A DNA stretch of 64,000 bases from Acidobacteriota bacterium (GCA_003225005.1 QIAN01000097.1:1-64000), one strand, 5' to 3'. Shown: positions 37,426 to 48,918, numbered from the stretch's first letter. Numbers and translations are program-made. The notes: generated by a model not told the origin, from the letters alone.

Positions 37426-40362
37426 TTAATCTGCTGCTGCGCTGGCCGTGGGCTTCTTTTCGGTTGCCTTGATCAGTTCCACATCGAGGCAGAGCGACTG
37501 CAGCTCGCGGATCAGCACGTTGAACGATTCGGGCACGCCCGGCTCCATGGCAGCTTCGCCCTTGACGATGGCCTCGTAGATCTTGGTACGGCCGTATACG
37601 TCGTCGGACTTCGCCGTCAGCAGCTCCTGCAAGATGAACGCAGCGCCATAAGCCTCAAGGGCCCAGACTTCCATTTCTCCAAAGCGCTGTCCCCCGAACT
37701 GCGCCTTGCCTCCCAGCGGCTGCTGGGTGATAAGCGAGTACGGTCCGATGGAGCGTGCGTGAATCTTGTCGTCCACCAGGTGCGACAGCTTCAGCATGTA
37801 GATGTAGCCAACCGCAACCGGCTGTTCGAACTGATCGCCAGTCATGCCATCATACAAACTGGTCTTGCCCGAGGTCGGCAGGCCGGAGCGCTCCAGCAGC
37901 GCTTTGATCTCGCCTTCGCGAGATCCGTCAAACACCGGCGAACCCATGAAAACACCCTCCGTCAAAGTTGGAGCAACCGATTCCAGCTCTTCGTCGCTCA
38001 TGTCGGCGATGATGTCGGCGAGCTTTGTGTCCTTGAACAGCACCTTCAACTCGCGCCGAATAGCTTCTGTACGAGTGTTCTCAGCCAGCAGTTGTTTGAT
38101 CTTCTCGCCCAACGCAAAGCCTGCCCAACCGAGGTGAGTTTCGAGAATCTGGCCCACGTTCATACGGCTGGGTACGCCCAGAGGATTGAGCACGATCTCT
38201 ACCGGAGTTCCGTCCTCGAGGTACGGCATATCCTCTTCGGGCAGAATGCGGGCAATCACGCCTTTGTTTCCGTGACGGCCGGCCATCTTGTCGCCCACGC
38301 TCAGCTTGCGCTTCATGGCGATGTAGACCTTGACCAGCTTGATCACGCCTGGCGGAAGTTCGTCGCCCTTGGTGAGTTTCTCCTTCTTCTCGTTGACAAT
38401 CTTCTTGAGCACGTCGATCTGACGCGAGGTCATTTCCTCGATCTCGTCGATCTGCTCGTTCACCCGCGGGTCTTTGTCGGCGTACTTGATACGCTTCAAG
38501 TTGCGGGTTGAGATGCGCTCAATGGCATCGCGATCAAGCACTGCACCTTTGGTAAGCAAGCGCTTATTGGTGCGCTCGTCGTGTAGGTCGGCCTGCACTT
38601 CCTTGCCGCCCAGGATGTTTTCCAGACGCTTCAACCGCTCATCGGTGAGGATTCGAATCTCGTCCGAGAGGTTCTTCTCCAGTTTGGCGATCTGCGTGGC
38701 CTCGATGAACTTGGCACGCTCGTCTTTCTCCTGGCCCTTACGGGAGAAGATTTTCACGTCAACGATAATGCCTTCAATGCCCGGCGGGCAGTAAAGCGAT
38801 GCGTCGCGCACGTCGCCGGCTTTTTCGCCGAAGATTGCGCGTAGCAGCTTCTCTTCCGGTGTCAGCTGGGTTTCGCCCTTGGGCGTGACCTTGCCCACCA
38901 GGATGTCGCCCTGCTTGATGCTGGCGCCGATGCGGATCACGCCGGCTTCATCAAGGTTACGCAACATGGACTCGCTAACGTTGGGAATGTCGCGCGTGAC
39001 CTCTTCTGGACCGAGCTTGGTGTCGCGGGCTTCAATCTCGTACTCCTCGATGTGCAGCGAGGTGTAGTAGTCGTCCTTTACCATTTTCTCGGAGACCAGA
39101 ATCGCATCTTCGAAGTTGTAGCCGCGCCAGGGCATGAAGGCCACGAGCACATTGCGTCCCAGGGCCAACTCACCCAGGTCGGTGCAAGGGCCGTCGGCAA
39201 TGACCTGCCCCTTGATCACGCGCTGTCCCTTGTGAACCACCGGCTTTTGGTTGATGCAGGTGTTCTGGTTGGAGCGCTTGAACTTAGTGAGCTGGTAGAT
39301 ATCGCTGCCAACTTCACGCGATAGCTGCATGGGATGGTGTTCGCCTTCGACGCGCACGATGATGCGCTCGGAGTCGACCGAGTCCACGATGCCGTTGCGC
39401 CGGGCCAATACCACTGCGCCGGAATCGCGCGCCGTTACGCCTTCCATACCAGTGCCCACGATGGGAGCCTGTGCGCGCAGCAAAGGCACGGACTGGCGTT
39501 GCATGTTCGCGCCCATCAATGCACGGTTGGCGTCGTCATGCTCGAGGAATGGAACCAGGGACGCTGCCACCGAAACCAGCTGTTTCGGGCTGACGTCGAT
39601 GTAGTCCACTTCGTCGCGGTTAACCAGCACGAAGTTGCCGGCCTTGCGTGCGTTGACCAGTTCGGCGGTGATGCGCCCCTTCTCGTCGAGGTTGACGTTG
39701 GCCTGCGCGATGGTGTGACGATCCTCTTCCCATGCGGATAGATAGAACGAGAAGGGCTCAATCTCGACGGGCTTCTTGCGACGTTCCCGCAGATCGGCGT
39801 TGACCTTTTCAATTTCATGCTTCTCCAGGTGATCGCCGACCTTGTAGTCGCTGTCGCCGGTGTTGACCACGGTGACATAGTCAACTACGCGGCCGTTCTT
39901 GATCTTGCGGTAAGGCGACTCGATGAAGCCGTAGTCGTTGATACGCGCGTAGCAACTCAACGACGAGATCAGTCCGATGTTTGGACCTTCCGGGGTCTCA
40001 ATCGGGCAGATACGTCCGTAATGGGTGGGATGCACGTCGCGCACTTCGAATCCAGCACGTTCGCGCGACAGACCGCCCGGCCCAAGAGCCGAGAGACGCC
40101 GCTTGTGCGTGATCTCGGAGAGCGGGTTGGTCTGGTCCATGAACTGCGATAGCTGAGACGATCCGAAAAATTCGCGGATCGCAGCCATCACCGGCTTGGC
40201 ATTGACCAGGTCGTGCGGCATAGCCGTCGACATCTCCTGGTAGACGCTCATCTTTTCCTTGATGGCGCGTTCCATGCGGACCAGGCCGATGCGGAACTGG
40301 TTTTCCATCAGTTCGCCTACAGCGCGAACCCGGCGGTTACCCAGGTGATCGATGTCATCCAC
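37426..40362 (-). CDS. rpoB: RNA polymerase subunit beta, C-terminal two-thirds (after an internal amber codon)
   Basis: This frame is the direct, in-phase continuation of rpoB after a TAG. It begins with the GTG of the conserved stretch [20 protein letters not shown] and runs 978 residues. It contains the rifampicin-binding region ([31 protein letters not shown], with the sensitive-type Asp, His and Ser residues), the active-site motifs [20 protein letters not shown] and [10 protein letters not shown], and the C-terminal [20 protein letters not shown]. No Shine-Dalgarno sequence precedes the GTG, so independent initiation is unlikely. Either the TAG is a sequence error or mutation, or it is read through. 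Confidence 0.9.
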   Translation of the reverse strand: MDDIDHLGNRRVRAVGELMENQFRIGLVRMERAIKEKMSVYQEMSTAMPHDLVNAKPVMAAIREFFGSSQLSQFMDQTNPLSEITHKRRLSALGPGGLSRERAGFEVRDVHPTHYGRICPIETPEGPNIGLISSLSCYARINDYGFIESPYRKIKNGRVVDYVTVVNTGDSDYKVGDHLEKHEIEKVNADLRERRKKPVEIEPFSFYLSAWEEDRHTIAQANVNLDEKGRITAELVNARKAGNFVLVNRDEVDYIDVSPKQLVSVAASLVPFLEHDDANRALMGANMQRQSVPLLRAQAPIVGTGMEGVTARDSGAVVLARRNGIVDSVDSERIIVRVEGEHHPMQLSREVGSDIYQLTKFKRSNQNTCINQKPVVHKGQRVIKGQVIADGPCTDLGELALGRNVLVAFMPWRGYNFEDAILVSEKMVKDDYYTSLHIEEYEIEARDTKLGPEEVTRDIPNVSESMLRNLDEAGVIRIGASIKQGDILVGKVTPKGETQLTPEEKLLRAIFGEKAGDVRDASLYCPPGIEGIIVDVKIFSRKGQEKDERAKFIEATQIAKLEKNLSDEIRILTDERLKRLENILGGKEVQADLHDERTNKRLLTKGAVLDRDAIERISTRNLKRIKYADKDPRVNEQIDEIEEMTSRQIDVLKKIVNEKKEKLTKGDELPPGVIKLVKVYIAMKRKLSVGDKMAGRHGNKGVIARILPEEDMPYLEDGTPVEIVLNPLGVPSRMNVGQILETHLGWAGFALGEKIKQLLAENTRTEAIRRELKVLFKDTKLADIIADMSDEELESVAPTLTEGVFMGSPVFDGSREGEIKALLERSGLPTSGKTSLYDGMTGDQFEQPVAVGYIYMLKLSHLVDDKIHARSIGPYSLITQQPLGGKAQFGGQRFGEMEVWALEAYGAAFILQELLTAKSDDVYGRTKIYEAIVKGEAAMEPGVPESFNVLIRELQSLCLDVELIKATEKKPTASAAAD

Positions 40363-41889
40363 CTAGCCAATGTTCTTGCGCAGCTTCAGGAGGTAACCGA
40401 TGGTGCCGTAGAAATCATCAGGATCGAGGGTGCGCTTGTCGAGGCTGGTCGCGTCCTGGTTCTCGAACAGCTTGATGTTGAACTTCAAGCGGCCCACCCG
40501 CGAGAAATCGTACTTCCGCGGATCGAAGAACATGCCGTGGAACAGGGCTGTGGCGGTGTCCAGCGTCGGCGGATCGCCGGGGCGCAGTTTGCGATAGATT
40601 TCGATTAAGGCTTCCTGCGGAGTCTTTACCGAGTCGCGCTTCAGGGTCTGGCTGATAACTGTGCCCACGTCGTCGCGCTCCGGGAAGAAGACGTTCATCT
40701 CGACCACGCCCGAGTCGAGGATCTTGGAGACCTTGTCTGCGGTCAGCTCGCTATTGGCCTCCAGCAGAACTTCGCCGGTGGTCGTGTCGACTATATCGCC
40801 AGCCGCCCATGCTCCTTCGAGATCGGTCAGATCGACTTCAATTTCGGTGACCTTCGCCCTTTGGATGTCCTTCAGAATCTGGGCGTTGATCTTGCGCCCC
40901 GAGTGAGCGATTTCCTCGCCCGACTTGTTCTTGATACTGTGGGCCAGCTTCATGCTCAGCAGGTTGGTTGGCTTCTCGCTGGCCGGGTCAAGCGTCCAGA
41001 ATAGCCTCTTGTCGCGGACAACCAAGCGATCAACGGTGTAGAAGGTGCGGAGGATGTCTTCGCTGGAACGCAGGCCAAGCGCGCGCAGGAAGATCGTCCC
41101 CAGAAATTTGCGCTTGCGATCGATGCGGACGTAGAGAACGTTCTTCTGGTCGTACTCGAATTCGACCCACGAACCGCGGTACGGAATGATCTTGCCCAGG
41201 AAGTAGGTGCGGTTGTTGGCGGTCTCGAAGAACACGCCCGGAGAGCGGTGCAACTGGCTTACAATGACGCGCTCGGTTCCGTTGATGATGAAGGTGCCGT
41301 TCTGCGTCATCAGCGGAACGTCACCGAAGAAAACTTCCTGTTCTTTAATGTCGCGGATAGAACGGTTGCCGGTCTCCGCGTCCTTATCGAAGATGGTCAG
41401 CCGCATGGTGACCTTGAGCGGCGCGGAGTAGGTCATGCCGCGCTCTTCGCACTCGGCCACGTCATACTTCAATTGCAGTCCCACTGGGTCACCGCACTTA
41501 TTGCAGAAGTCTGGAGTGTTGGCGTTGTACGTTCCGCACTTCGAGCACAGCACTTCCCCCGGATGAAACGGGTCGGTGATAACGGTATTGCCGCAATTTT
41601 TACAAGTGGTGCGCAGGTGATGCAGCCCCTTGAGGTGGCCGCACTTGCACTCCCAGTTACCAATGGCGTAATCCACAAACTCAAGTTGTGATACGTTGCG
41701 GAAGTCGGTGATCGGAAATACCGACTGAAACACCGCCTGCAAGCCGCCGTCTTCGCGCTCGCTGGGCAGCTTGTCCATTTGGAGGAAGCGGTCGTAGGAA
41801 CGCTTCTGCACCTCAATCAGATTCGGGATCTGAATGGTGGCCGGAATTTTTGAAAAATCAAAACGTTTGCGGAAGGTATTGTTCTTCAT
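40363..41889 (-). CDS. rpoB: RNA polymerase subunit beta, N-terminal third (ends at an internal amber codon)
   Basis: This frame begins MKNNTFRKRFDFSKIPATIQ and carries the beta-subunit protrusion and lobe regions (CKCGHLKGLHHLRTTCKNCG, a zinc-ribbon-like insertion with four Cys that may bind zinc, and GTFIINGTERVIVSQLHRSPG). After 508 residues it meets TAG (40363-40365) at [20 protein letters not shown]. Related proteins have an ordinary residue there; a CAG-to-TAG change of a glutamine is the simplest explanation. The combined length of 1487 residues is normal for this phylum. The stop lies inside a universally conserved, essential domain, so a truncated product would not work. Confidence 0.9.
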   Translation of the reverse strand: MKNNTFRKRFDFSKIPATIQIPNLIEVQKRSYDRFLQMDKLPSEREDGGLQAVFQSVFPITDFRNVSQLEFVDYAIGNWECKCGHLKGLHHLRTTCKNCGNTVITDPFHPGEVLCSKCGTYNANTPDFCNKCGDPVGLQLKYDVAECEERGMTYSAPLKVTMRLTIFDKDAETGNRSIRDIKEQEVFFGDVPLMTQNGTFIINGTERVIVSQLHRSPGVFFETANNRTYFLGKIIPYRGSWVEFEYDQKNVLYVRIDRKRKFLGTIFLRALGLRSSEDILRTFYTVDRLVVRDKRLFWTLDPASEKPTNLLSMKLAHSIKNKSGEEIAHSGRKINAQILKDIQRAKVTEIEVDLTDLEGAWAAGDIVDTTTGEVLLEANSELTADKVSKILDSGVVEMNVFFPERDDVGTVISQTLKRDSVKTPQEALIEIYRKLRPGDPPTLDTATALFHGMFFDPRKYDFSRVGRLKFNIKLFENQDATSLDKRTLDPDDFYGTIGYLLKLRKNIG

Positions 41890-42469
41890 CGTCCAGAAAC
41901 TCCCAATCTCTCGCGCAGCGAGGGCCGCGGCAAACCTGCGGAATGTGGGGCGCTTGTCGCGCCGCGGCGGTTACCCGTTCGTGGAACTCGTTAACGCAGA
42001 ACCTAAAAAGACGACGGGGCGCCTGCGGGGACAGGTCTTCCCGCAGACGCCGTCGAAGGCGTTTCGTCCTTCTTGATTTGAATTCTTTCGCGCCAGTTTT
42101 TCTTCGGCCTGTTTCCGTCCCGCCTGCCTGCGGGACAGCGCCCAAAACTTGCCTCGAAGCTTACGCTCGCCTGCCAGTTCGGAATGCAGGATCGCGCCCG
42201 GATTGTGCAGCCAGAGGAAGCGACCTTATATAGATGCTAACATCGCCGCCCCGGCTTCACAACTTAAAAACTCGAACATTTTCTGAGACTTGCACAGGAT
42301 CTGGTGCGAGTCCGCGCTACGAGGGCACGGTGCTGCCAGACCTTCGCGTACAACCCTCAGGACGACGCCAGCGGGACTCTTCGCTCTCGCCCGCAGATCC
42401 TTCGACTCGGCTACCTCTTTGTGGCCTCGCTGGTTAGCGGCGCGCGGCTCAGACGCCGCGCACACTCCG
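41890..42469 (-). promoter_or_regulatory. rplL-rpoB intergenic region with hairpins
   Basis: The gap of 580 bases is long for this junction. On the minus strand a GC-rich hairpin (GCGCGGC/GCCGCGC, 42442-42461) comes just after rplL. Two further hairpins follow: GTCCCGC/GCGGGAC at 42117-42136, and CTGCGGG/CCCGCAG at about 42026-42050. A TATATA box lies near 42228-42234. The arrangement suggests partial termination or RNA processing and possibly an extra promoter for rpoBC, as known for the beta operon elsewhere. No convincing gene is present. Confidence 0.45.
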
Positions 42470-42856
42470 CTACTTCACTTCAACAGTCGCGCCGGCATCC
42501 GTGAACTTCTTCTTAATGGTCTCCGCTTCCTCCTTGGAAACGCCCTCTTTGACGTTCTTGGGCGCTCCGTCCACCAGTTCCTTGGCTTCTTTCAAGCCCA
42601 GGCTGGTGACTTCGCGGACGGCCTTGATCACGTTGATCTTGTTAGCGCCCACCTCTTTCAGGACGACGGTAAACTCTGTCTTTTCTTCGGCTGGAGCGGC
42701 CCCGGCTGCCGTGCCGCCGCCACCACCGGCGATCATCACCGGAGCCGCGGCTGCCGCCGACACACCCAGGCGCTCTTCCAGCTTCTTTACCAGCTGTGCC
42801 GCTTCCATCAGCGACAAGCCTACGATTGATTCTTCCAACTGTTGCAGGTCCGCCAT
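42470..42856 (-). CDS. rplL: 50S ribosomal protein L7/L12
   Basis: The 128-residue protein begins [20 protein letters not shown] (the dimerisation domain), has the Ala/Gly-rich flexible hinge ([20 protein letters not shown]), and ends with the factor-binding domain ([38 protein letters not shown]). It forms the ribosomal stalk with L10 and recruits GTPase factors. It follows rplJ in the operon, leaving 228 bases between them. Confidence 0.97.
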   Translation of the reverse strand: MADLQQLEESIVGLSLMEAAQLVKKLEERLGVSAAAAAPVMIAGGGGGTAAGAAPAEEKTEFTVVLKEVGANKINVIKAVREVTSLGLKEAKELVDGAPKNVKEGVSKEEAETIKKKFTDAGATVEVK

Positions 42857-43084
42857 TGTGATTTCTCCAATTTTTCCGGTAACGACGCCGTTACGCGCGT
42901 CATTACTGAGTTATCAGTTTGTTGATTTCGTTATCGATAGGCCGGGTTTCCAGTGCGACTAGGTCAATTTCCGCCGCGCCAGACGACGCAAGCGGCCAGA
43001 CCGCGCAACCCCCGACTTGTGATAACCAAATCTGTTCGGGCAGTTTTCGCTACCCCGAAACTCTTTAGCCAGCAAGGACGAGTG

Positions 43085-43633
43085 CTACACCCCCGCTGCA
43101 GCGCTATCCGCAAATTTCTTCTGCTGCACGCCCTGATCCACAACGACCGCTAGATTGCGTCCGACTGCGTTCATCACAGTGACCAAGCGCTGCGCCGGAG
43201 CGTTGATCAGGAACAATAGCTTCGACATCAACTCGCCCTTCGAAGGCATGGAAGCCAACGATTCGATCTCCTTGATGGAGATCACGCGGCCCTCGACCAC
43301 GCCTACCTTGAAGGTGAATTCCGGCGTGTCCTTGGCGTACTTGGAGAGCGCTTTTGCCATGGCCACCGGGTCGCCGGAGGTATAGGCAATGGAGGTGACA
43401 CCGCCGAGGCCCTTGAGCGCCTCTTCAACCTTGGTCCCCTTAGCCGCGAGTTGGGCGAGCGTGTTTTTTACGACCTTGTACTTCGCGCCCGCGCCGCGCA
43501 AAGTCTTGCGCAGCTCGTAGTCCTGGGCGACAGTGAGCTTGCTGTAAGTCGCCACCACCATGCTGGACACATTCTTCAGGTCGGCGTTCAGCTTTTCGAC
43601 TTGTTCTTTCTTCTTTGCTTTCGTGACTGGCAT
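43085..43633 (-). CDS. rplJ: 50S ribosomal protein L10
   Basis: The 182-residue protein begins MPVTKAKKKEQVEKLNADLK and contains TYSKLTVAQDYELRKTLRGA and YKVVKNTLAQLA, typical of L10, which anchors the L7/L12 dimers. It normally autoregulates its operon by binding an mRNA leader; the gap 43634-43727 upstream would hold that leader, but I do not assign its fold. A C-terminal tail of acidobacterial type (QKKFADSAAAGV) ends the protein. Confidence 0.96.
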   Translation of the reverse strand: MPVTKAKKKEQVEKLNADLKNVSSMVVATYSKLTVAQDYELRKTLRGAGAKYKVVKNTLAQLAAKGTKVEEALKGLGGVTSIAYTSGDPVAMAKALSKYAKDTPEFTFKVGVVEGRVISIKEIESLASMPSKGELMSKLLFLINAPAQRLVTVMNAVGRNLAVVVDQGVQQKKFADSAAAGV

Positions 43634-43727
43634 TGCTTAAATCCTCTTGATCTTTTTCAGTTACGAGCAGTACCGCTATTCCGTGTGACCGGCGCTTGGC
43701 CATCCCGCCGACCTCTAGGTCGGTCAC

Positions 43728-44435
43728 TTACGCCTTGGCTGCGGCCTCGATCGGCGCGGTATCCAACAAGATGCCGGGCCCCATGGTCGAACTCAGGGTG
43801 CAGCCCTTGATGTACTTGCCCTTGGCCACTGAGGGCTTGGCTTTGATCACGTTGGTGATCACCACGGTAGCGTTTTCGATAAGTTTGTCCGGGGTAAAGG
43901 AAATCTTACCCACGGGCACATGCACCAGCGCGGTTTTGTCGGTGCGGAATTCCACTTTACCGGCTTTCACTTCCTGCACCGCCTTGCCCACGTCAAAAGT
44001 GACGGTACCGGTTTTCGGGTTGGGCATCAGGCCCTTGGGACCAAGAATTTTCCCCAGGCGCCCCACGGATTTCATCACATCTGGCGTGGCGATCAGAGCA
44101 TCGAAGTCAGTCCAGTTTTCTTTGGTGATCTTTTCCACCATCTCTTCGCCGCCCACGTAATCGGCGCCCGCCGCCTCTGCTTCTTTCACTTTGTCACCGC
44201 TGGCAATGACTAGGACCTTCTTCGATTTACCCAGACCATGCGGCAGAACCACCGTGCCGCGCACCATCTGGTCGGCGTGTTTGGGATCCACGCCCAGACG
44301 CAGCGTGATCTCGACCGTTTCATCGAACTTGGCGAATTTAACCTTCTGCAAGAGGGGAACCGCGTCCTCGAGAACGTACGGACGCCTTTCGACGGCTTCT
44401 CTTGCTTTGGTGATGTGCTTTCCTGCTTTTCTCAT
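43728..44435 (-). CDS. rplA: 50S ribosomal protein L1
   Basis: The ATG at 44435 has a good GAGGGAAAG site and gives 235 residues starting [20 protein letters not shown]. Motifs of L1 are clear: [60 protein letters not shown] and [21 protein letters not shown]1 lies at the ribosomal E-site stalk and can repress the rplK-rplA mRNA. It starts about 100 bases after rplK. Confidence 0.96.
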   Translation of the reverse strand: MRKAGKHITKAREAVERRPYVLEDAVPLLQKVKFAKFDETVEITLRLGVDPKHADQMVRGTVVLPHGLGKSKKVLVIASGDKVKEAEAAGADYVGGEEMVEKITKENWTDFDALIATPDVMKSVGRLGKILGPKGLMPNPKTGTVTFDVGKAVQEVKAGKVEFRTDKTALVHVPVGKISFTPDKLIENATVVITNVIKAKPSVAKGKYIKGCTLSSTMGPGILLDTAPIEAAAKA

Positions 44436-44535
44436 TGCGCTTTCCCTCGTCTCCCACCACTCGCCGTTTCTCTTGGTGAGCCGTGGTGATTTCGACTGCA
44501 AACGTAGCAAGCTAGGGTCTCCACAAATCTTCCCA

Positions 44536-44967
44536 CTACCCTACAACCTCAAGACCCATCGATCGCGCACTGCCGCGAATGCTCTTGATCGCGGTCTCGA
44601 CTGAGGCAGCATTCAAATCCGGCATTTTCTGCTTTGCGATCTCTTCCACTTGCTTGGCGGTAACTTTCCCAACCTTGTCCTTGTTGGGTGTGCCCGATCC
44701 CTTCGCGATACCCGCAGCTCGCTTAAGCAGAATCGAAGCCGGCGGAGTCTTGGTGATGAAGGTGAAAGAGCGATCGCTGTAAACGGTCACCACGACCGGG
44801 ACAATCAGCCCTTCCAATTCCTTCTGGTTGGTGCGGGCGTTGAATTGTTTGCAGAACTCCATGATGTTGATCTGCGCCTGACCAAGCGCCGGTCCTACTG
44901 GAGGAGCCGGAGTGGCTTTGCCCGCGGCAATCTGTAACTTGACGGAACCTGTAGCTTTTTTTGCCAT
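44536..44967 (-). CDS. rplK: 50S ribosomal protein L11
   Basis: The 143-residue protein begins [20 protein letters not shown] and has [20 protein letters not shown] and the C-terminal [12 protein letters not shown], all standard for L11. It binds the GTPase-associated 23S rRNA region. It follows nusG with a short gap and heads the L11-L1 pair. Confidence 0.97.
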   Translation of the reverse strand: MAKKATGSVKLQIAAGKATPAPPVGPALGQAQINIMEFCKQFNARTNQKELEGLIVPVVVTVYSDRSFTFITKTPPASILLKRAAGIAKGSGTPNKDKVGKVTAKQVEEIAKQKMPDLNAASVETAIKSIRGSARSMGLEVVG

Positions 44968-45023
44968 AGTCTTCTCGCCGGTCTGTCCTCCGCCGGTCTA
45001 TCCTTCGCCGATCTATCCTTCGC

Positions 45024-45674
45024 TTACGCCACTTTCTCCACCTGGTTGAACTCCAACTCAACCGGGGTCGAGCGGCCGAAAATTGTTACCATCACTTTCA
45101 AGGTCTCGCGATCTTCGTTCACTTCATCCACTATGCCGGTGAAACTGGCGAAAGGACCTTCGGTGATGCGCACCGACTCGTTCTTCTCAAACTTGACCTT
45201 AAGCTTGGGCTTCTCGCGGCTGTCGGCTACTTTGTAAACAATGTGCTGAACTTCCTCGTCGGAGAGCGGCGTCGGCTGCTGGCCCGTACCCACAAATCCC
45301 GTGACGCGCGGCGTGGACTTCACCACGTGCCATACGTGATCGTCCATGTCCATTTCGACCAGCACGTAGCCAGGATAGAACATGCGCTCGGAGGTGTACT
45401 TCTTCCCCCCACGGACTTCAGTGACAGACTCGGTCGGAATCAGCACTTTGCCAATCTTGTCCTGCAGGCCGAAGGCCTGTACGCGCGACTCCAGTGACTC
45501 CTTCACCTTGCGCTCGAACCCGGAATAGGAGTGGATGATGTACCACTTCATGTTCGGATTGCGCGGCGCCTCAACTACAGGCGTGCCATCGGCGTTAGGA
45601 GCCGGCTGCGACCCTTCGTCCGCTCCGCCTGCTCCGGCTTCTTTTTTCTCTTCGTCCTGCATAGAGTGCGCCAA
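45024..45674 (-). CDS. nusG: Transcription termination/antitermination protein NusG
   Basis: The 216-residue protein has a hydrophilic N-terminal extension of about 40 residues ([20 protein letters not shown]) before the NGN domain ([40 protein letters not shown]). It ends with a KOW domain ([20 protein letters not shown]). A TTG at 45674 is supported by a GGAG eight bases upstream; the ATG at 45662 is an alternative. It couples RNA polymerase to the ribosome or Rho. It is in the usual secE-nusG-rplK order. Confidence 0.95.
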   Translation of the reverse strand: MAHSMQDEEKKEAGAGGADEGSQPAPNADGTPVVEAPRNPNMKWYIIHSYSGFERKVKESLESRVQAFGLQDKIGKVLIPTESVTEVRGGKKYTSERMFYPGYVLVEMDMDDHVWHVVKSTPRVTGFVGTGQQPTPLSDEEVQHIVYKVADSREKPKLKVKFEKNESVRITEGPFASFTGIVDEVNEDRETLKVMVTIFGRSTPVELEFNQVEKVA

Positions 45675-45716
45675 ACCTTCAGCTCCAGTCGTTCCGATAA
45701 TCGTCGTTTCCGGTTT

Positions 45717-45992
45717 TCAGCGGGTCTTAAAATAGTCGAACAGAAATTTGACTCCGCTGGCGATGAGATTATCGATAATCGCGAAGTAGACGGCGAAAAT
45801 GAATACCGTAATCACCACCACGGCGGTGGTCGCTCGGACCTCTTTCCATGAGGGCGCGGTCACCTTGCGCATTTCGGTGCGCACGTCGTTATAGAAAGTT
45901 CTTACGCGCTCAGGCCAGGATTTGATGCGGTCGCCAAAATTCCCACCGGCCGCTGCGATTGAATTCGCCATCTTCTTCGTCTCAACTCCCAT
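45717..45992 (-). CDS. secE: Preprotein translocase subunit SecE
   Basis: The 91-residue protein has the SecE amphipathic motif (RTFYNDVRTEMRKVTAPSWK-EVRATT) followed by one membrane helix (VVVITVFIFAVYFAIIDNLI). It stabilises SecY in the translocon. It lies between tRNA-Trp and nusG, its usual place. Confidence 0.93.
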   Translation of the reverse strand: MGVETKKMANSIAAAGGNFGDRIKSWPERVRTFYNDVRTEMRKVTAPSWKEVRATTAVVVITVFIFAVYFAIIDNLIASGVKFLFDYFKTR

Positions 45993-46025
45993 TGCTCACC
46001 GAGCCCTCTGCGTACTCTCCAAATC

Positions 46026-46101
46026 TGGCAGGGGCGGAGGGATTCGAACCCCCAAGTCCGGTTTTGGAGACCGGCAGTTTAACCGTTGAGCTTACGCCCC
46101 T
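46026..46101 (-). tRNA. tRNA-Trp (CCA)
   Basis: The minus strand folds as a cloverleaf: acceptor AGGGGCG with CGCCCCT, T-loop GGTTCGAATCC, and anticodon loop CTCCAAA giving CCA. The 3'-CCA is encoded. It sits between rpmG and secE, a common arrangement. Confidence 0.95.
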
Positions 46102-46159
46102 AAATAGTGGTCAGTTGCCAGTGGCTAGTCGCTGAACACCGACCAGTGAACACTAGCCA

Positions 46160-46312
46160 CTACTTCACTTCTTTGTGCGGCGTATGCTTGCGGCAACGGC
46201 GGCAGAACTTCTTCAGCTCCAACCGTTCCGTCATCGTCTTCCGGTTCTTGGTCTTCGAATAATTCCGCTCTTTGCAATCACCGCACTGCAACGTAATGAT
46301 CTCTCGGGGCAT
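46160..46312 (-). CDS. rpmG: 50S ribosomal protein L33
   Basis: The 50-residue protein reads [26 protein letters not shown] and then [19 protein letters not shown]. It carries two CxxC pairs, so it is the zinc-binding (C+) form of L33. It lies between tuf and tRNA-Trp in the same direction. An inverted repeat (AGTGGCTAGT / ACTAGCCACT, 46120-46161) overlaps its stop and may process or attenuate the transcript. Confidence 0.93.
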   Translation of the reverse strand: MPREIITLQCGDCKERNYSKTKNRKTMTERLELKKFCRRCRKHTPHKEVK

Positions 46313-46415
46313 GAAAACAGCTCCTAGCGCTTAAGCTTCTAACTCTAAACCCGCATCCTGAGGCGACACGCTTTACGTTCGCCGAAGGAACTGGGCGCAC
46401 GTTCGGCGCGCTTCC

Positions 46416-47603
<1,188 letters not shown>

Positions 47604-47645
47604 AAAATTGCAGTGCCTCGCTGGTTTTCGTTCTCGGTATCTCGC

Positions 47646-47987
47646 TCAGTAATACTGATACAACTTCTTGAACTTATGCCGCAGATGAGCGTCTGTCTCT
47701 TCGATCCGCGATAGATAGAACTCGCGAATTTGCGCTTGGTCTGAGACCGTCAATGCCTGGTACAGCTTCCACGCGCCGGTCGCCGATTCAACCGGCTTGA
47801 CTGCTTCTTCCAGCGCCCGCGCCGCCAAAATCCCGTCAAAATCGCGGATACGGATGTTGGCCCGATCGAGCAGCTTCAAGAATCGCTCCGCCGCCTCCGG
47901 CAACAACGCCCGCTCAATCGCGGCCCGCAGTTGCCTGAACTCGCGTTCCTTCTCCACCTTGATGGCAGCTTGTTGGAAACTTCCCAT
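47646..47987 (-). CDS. Conserved-looking small protein between tRNA-Gly and tuf, unknown function
   Basis: From MGSFQQAAIKVEKEREFRQL the product has 113 residues, is helical and charged, and contains a heptad-like stretch (RAAIERALLPEAAERFLKLL) and FYLSRIEETDAHLRHKFKKL near the end. No signal or membrane segment is seen. A longer start at 48029 is possible but runs toward the tRNA. I know no named family. Its position inside the tRNA-tuf block suggests co-transcription and perhaps a translation-related role. Confidence 0.6.
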   Translation of the reverse strand: MGSFQQAAIKVEKEREFRQLRAAIERALLPEAAERFLKLLDRANIRIRDFDGILAARALEEAVKPVESATGAWKLYQALTVSDQAQIREFYLSRIEETDAHLRHKFKKLYQYY

Positions 47988-48089
47988 GACCGCACCTTGC
48001 AGCCCGACCATCCAGATCCCTCGCCCCAACCGCCGGAATTTCGCCAGCAGGCTGCCGCTTCGCTGACGCCTGCTGAACGGTTCAGTCTC

Positions 48090-48164
48090 TGGAGCGGGAG
48101 ACGGGAATCGAACCCGCGACCAACAGCTTGGAAGGCTGTGACTCTACCACTGAGTTACTCCCGC
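48090..48164 (-). tRNA. tRNA-Gly (TCC)
   Basis: The minus strand forms a cloverleaf: acceptor GCGGGAG with CTCCCGC, D-arm AACTCAGTGGTAGAGT, anticodon stem ACAGC/GCTGT around CTTCCAA (anticodon TCC), T-arm GGTTCGATTCC. The CCA end is encoded. Confidence 0.95.
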
Positions 48165-48204
48165 CCTGAACCAGCTATCAGCTATCAGCCGTCAGCCAAA
48201 CCTC

Positions 48205-48259
48205 AGCGGCTAAAGCCGCTCTCGCACTTCGAAGCATTCGGCACGGCGCGAGCCGTGCC
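48205..48259. repeat. Dispersed palindrome pair, copy 4
   Basis: AGCGGCTAAAGCCGCT (48205-48220) and GGCACGGCGCGAGCCGTGCC (48240-48259) lie between tRNA-Gly and tRNA-Thr. The pair has the same design as copy 1 at 6449-6509. Confidence 0.7.
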
Positions 48260-48270
48260 CTTTCAAACCA

Positions 48271-48346
<76 letters not shown>

Positions 48347-48349
48347 TTA

Positions 48350-48529
48350 TCAGTCCGAATCACCCTTCCTGTCCGGGTGCAGCACATCGTTACGTCGCCA
48401 AACGGACTTAACTGCAAACAACCCCAGCACCAGAAGAGTCCCGTAACGGAGTCTGGGCTCCGCAATTGTGCTCCAGGCCAAAACGCCCAACAGGACGTAA
48501 CAGGCCAGAGCAACGGACAAGCGACTCAT
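48350..48529 (-). CDS. Small two-TM membrane protein between tRNA genes
   Basis: The ATG at 48529 has AAAGGA seven bases upstream and gives 59 residues. There are two hydrophobic stretches (LSVALACYVLLGVLAW and YGTLLVLGLFAVKSVW) and a charged tail (RRNDVLHPDRKGDSD). It fills the gap between tRNA-Tyr and tRNA-Thr, ending three bases before the tRNA. I do not recognise it. It could be a real small membrane protein or chance coding; the site favours real. Confidence 0.5.
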   Translation of the reverse strand: MSRLSVALACYVLLGVLAWSTIAEPRLRYGTLLVLGLFAVKSVWRRNDVLHPDRKGDSD

Positions 48530-48565
48530 TACCGAATCCTTTGCAAGAAACGCTTCACTCAACTC

Positions 48566-48654
48566 TGGTGCACAGGGAAGGATTCGAACCTTCGTACCTC
48601 GCTAGGAGGGGCAGATTTACAGTCTGCTGGCTTTAACCACTCACCCACCTGTGC
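48566..48654 (-). tRNA. tRNA-Tyr (GTA)
   Basis: A class II tRNA on the minus strand with acceptor GCACAGG/CCTGTGC, anticodon loop CTGTAAA (anticodon GTA), a long variable arm (CCCCTCCTAGCGAGG) and T-arm GGTTCGAATCC. The CCA end is encoded. Confidence 0.95.
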
Positions 48655-48918
48655 AGAAATCTCCGGGCTGATCAGCCCGTGCACTCCGTGATTCATTGTC
48701 CGCGGCCTCAGCTTTGCCACGGACACGCGGTCACGAAAACCCGCAGACCTGACGCACGACTTTTACGCAACACATTTTACGCAACACAGGGAAACCAGGG
48801 ATCGCGCGCACAAAGACGCTGCGAAAAATCACTACCCGCCGCAATAGTTCCGAATGGAGTGCGTTGGAGAAACCTGTCGCGCTGCTACCGAGTCCGCTGC
48901 CTGCCGGAAAATATTTCC

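Noticed and set aside
40363-40365. Global reassignment of TAG
   Set aside because: Several intact genes in the window end in TAG (for example at 5397, 18710, 26986, 27954), so TAG is a normal stop here.
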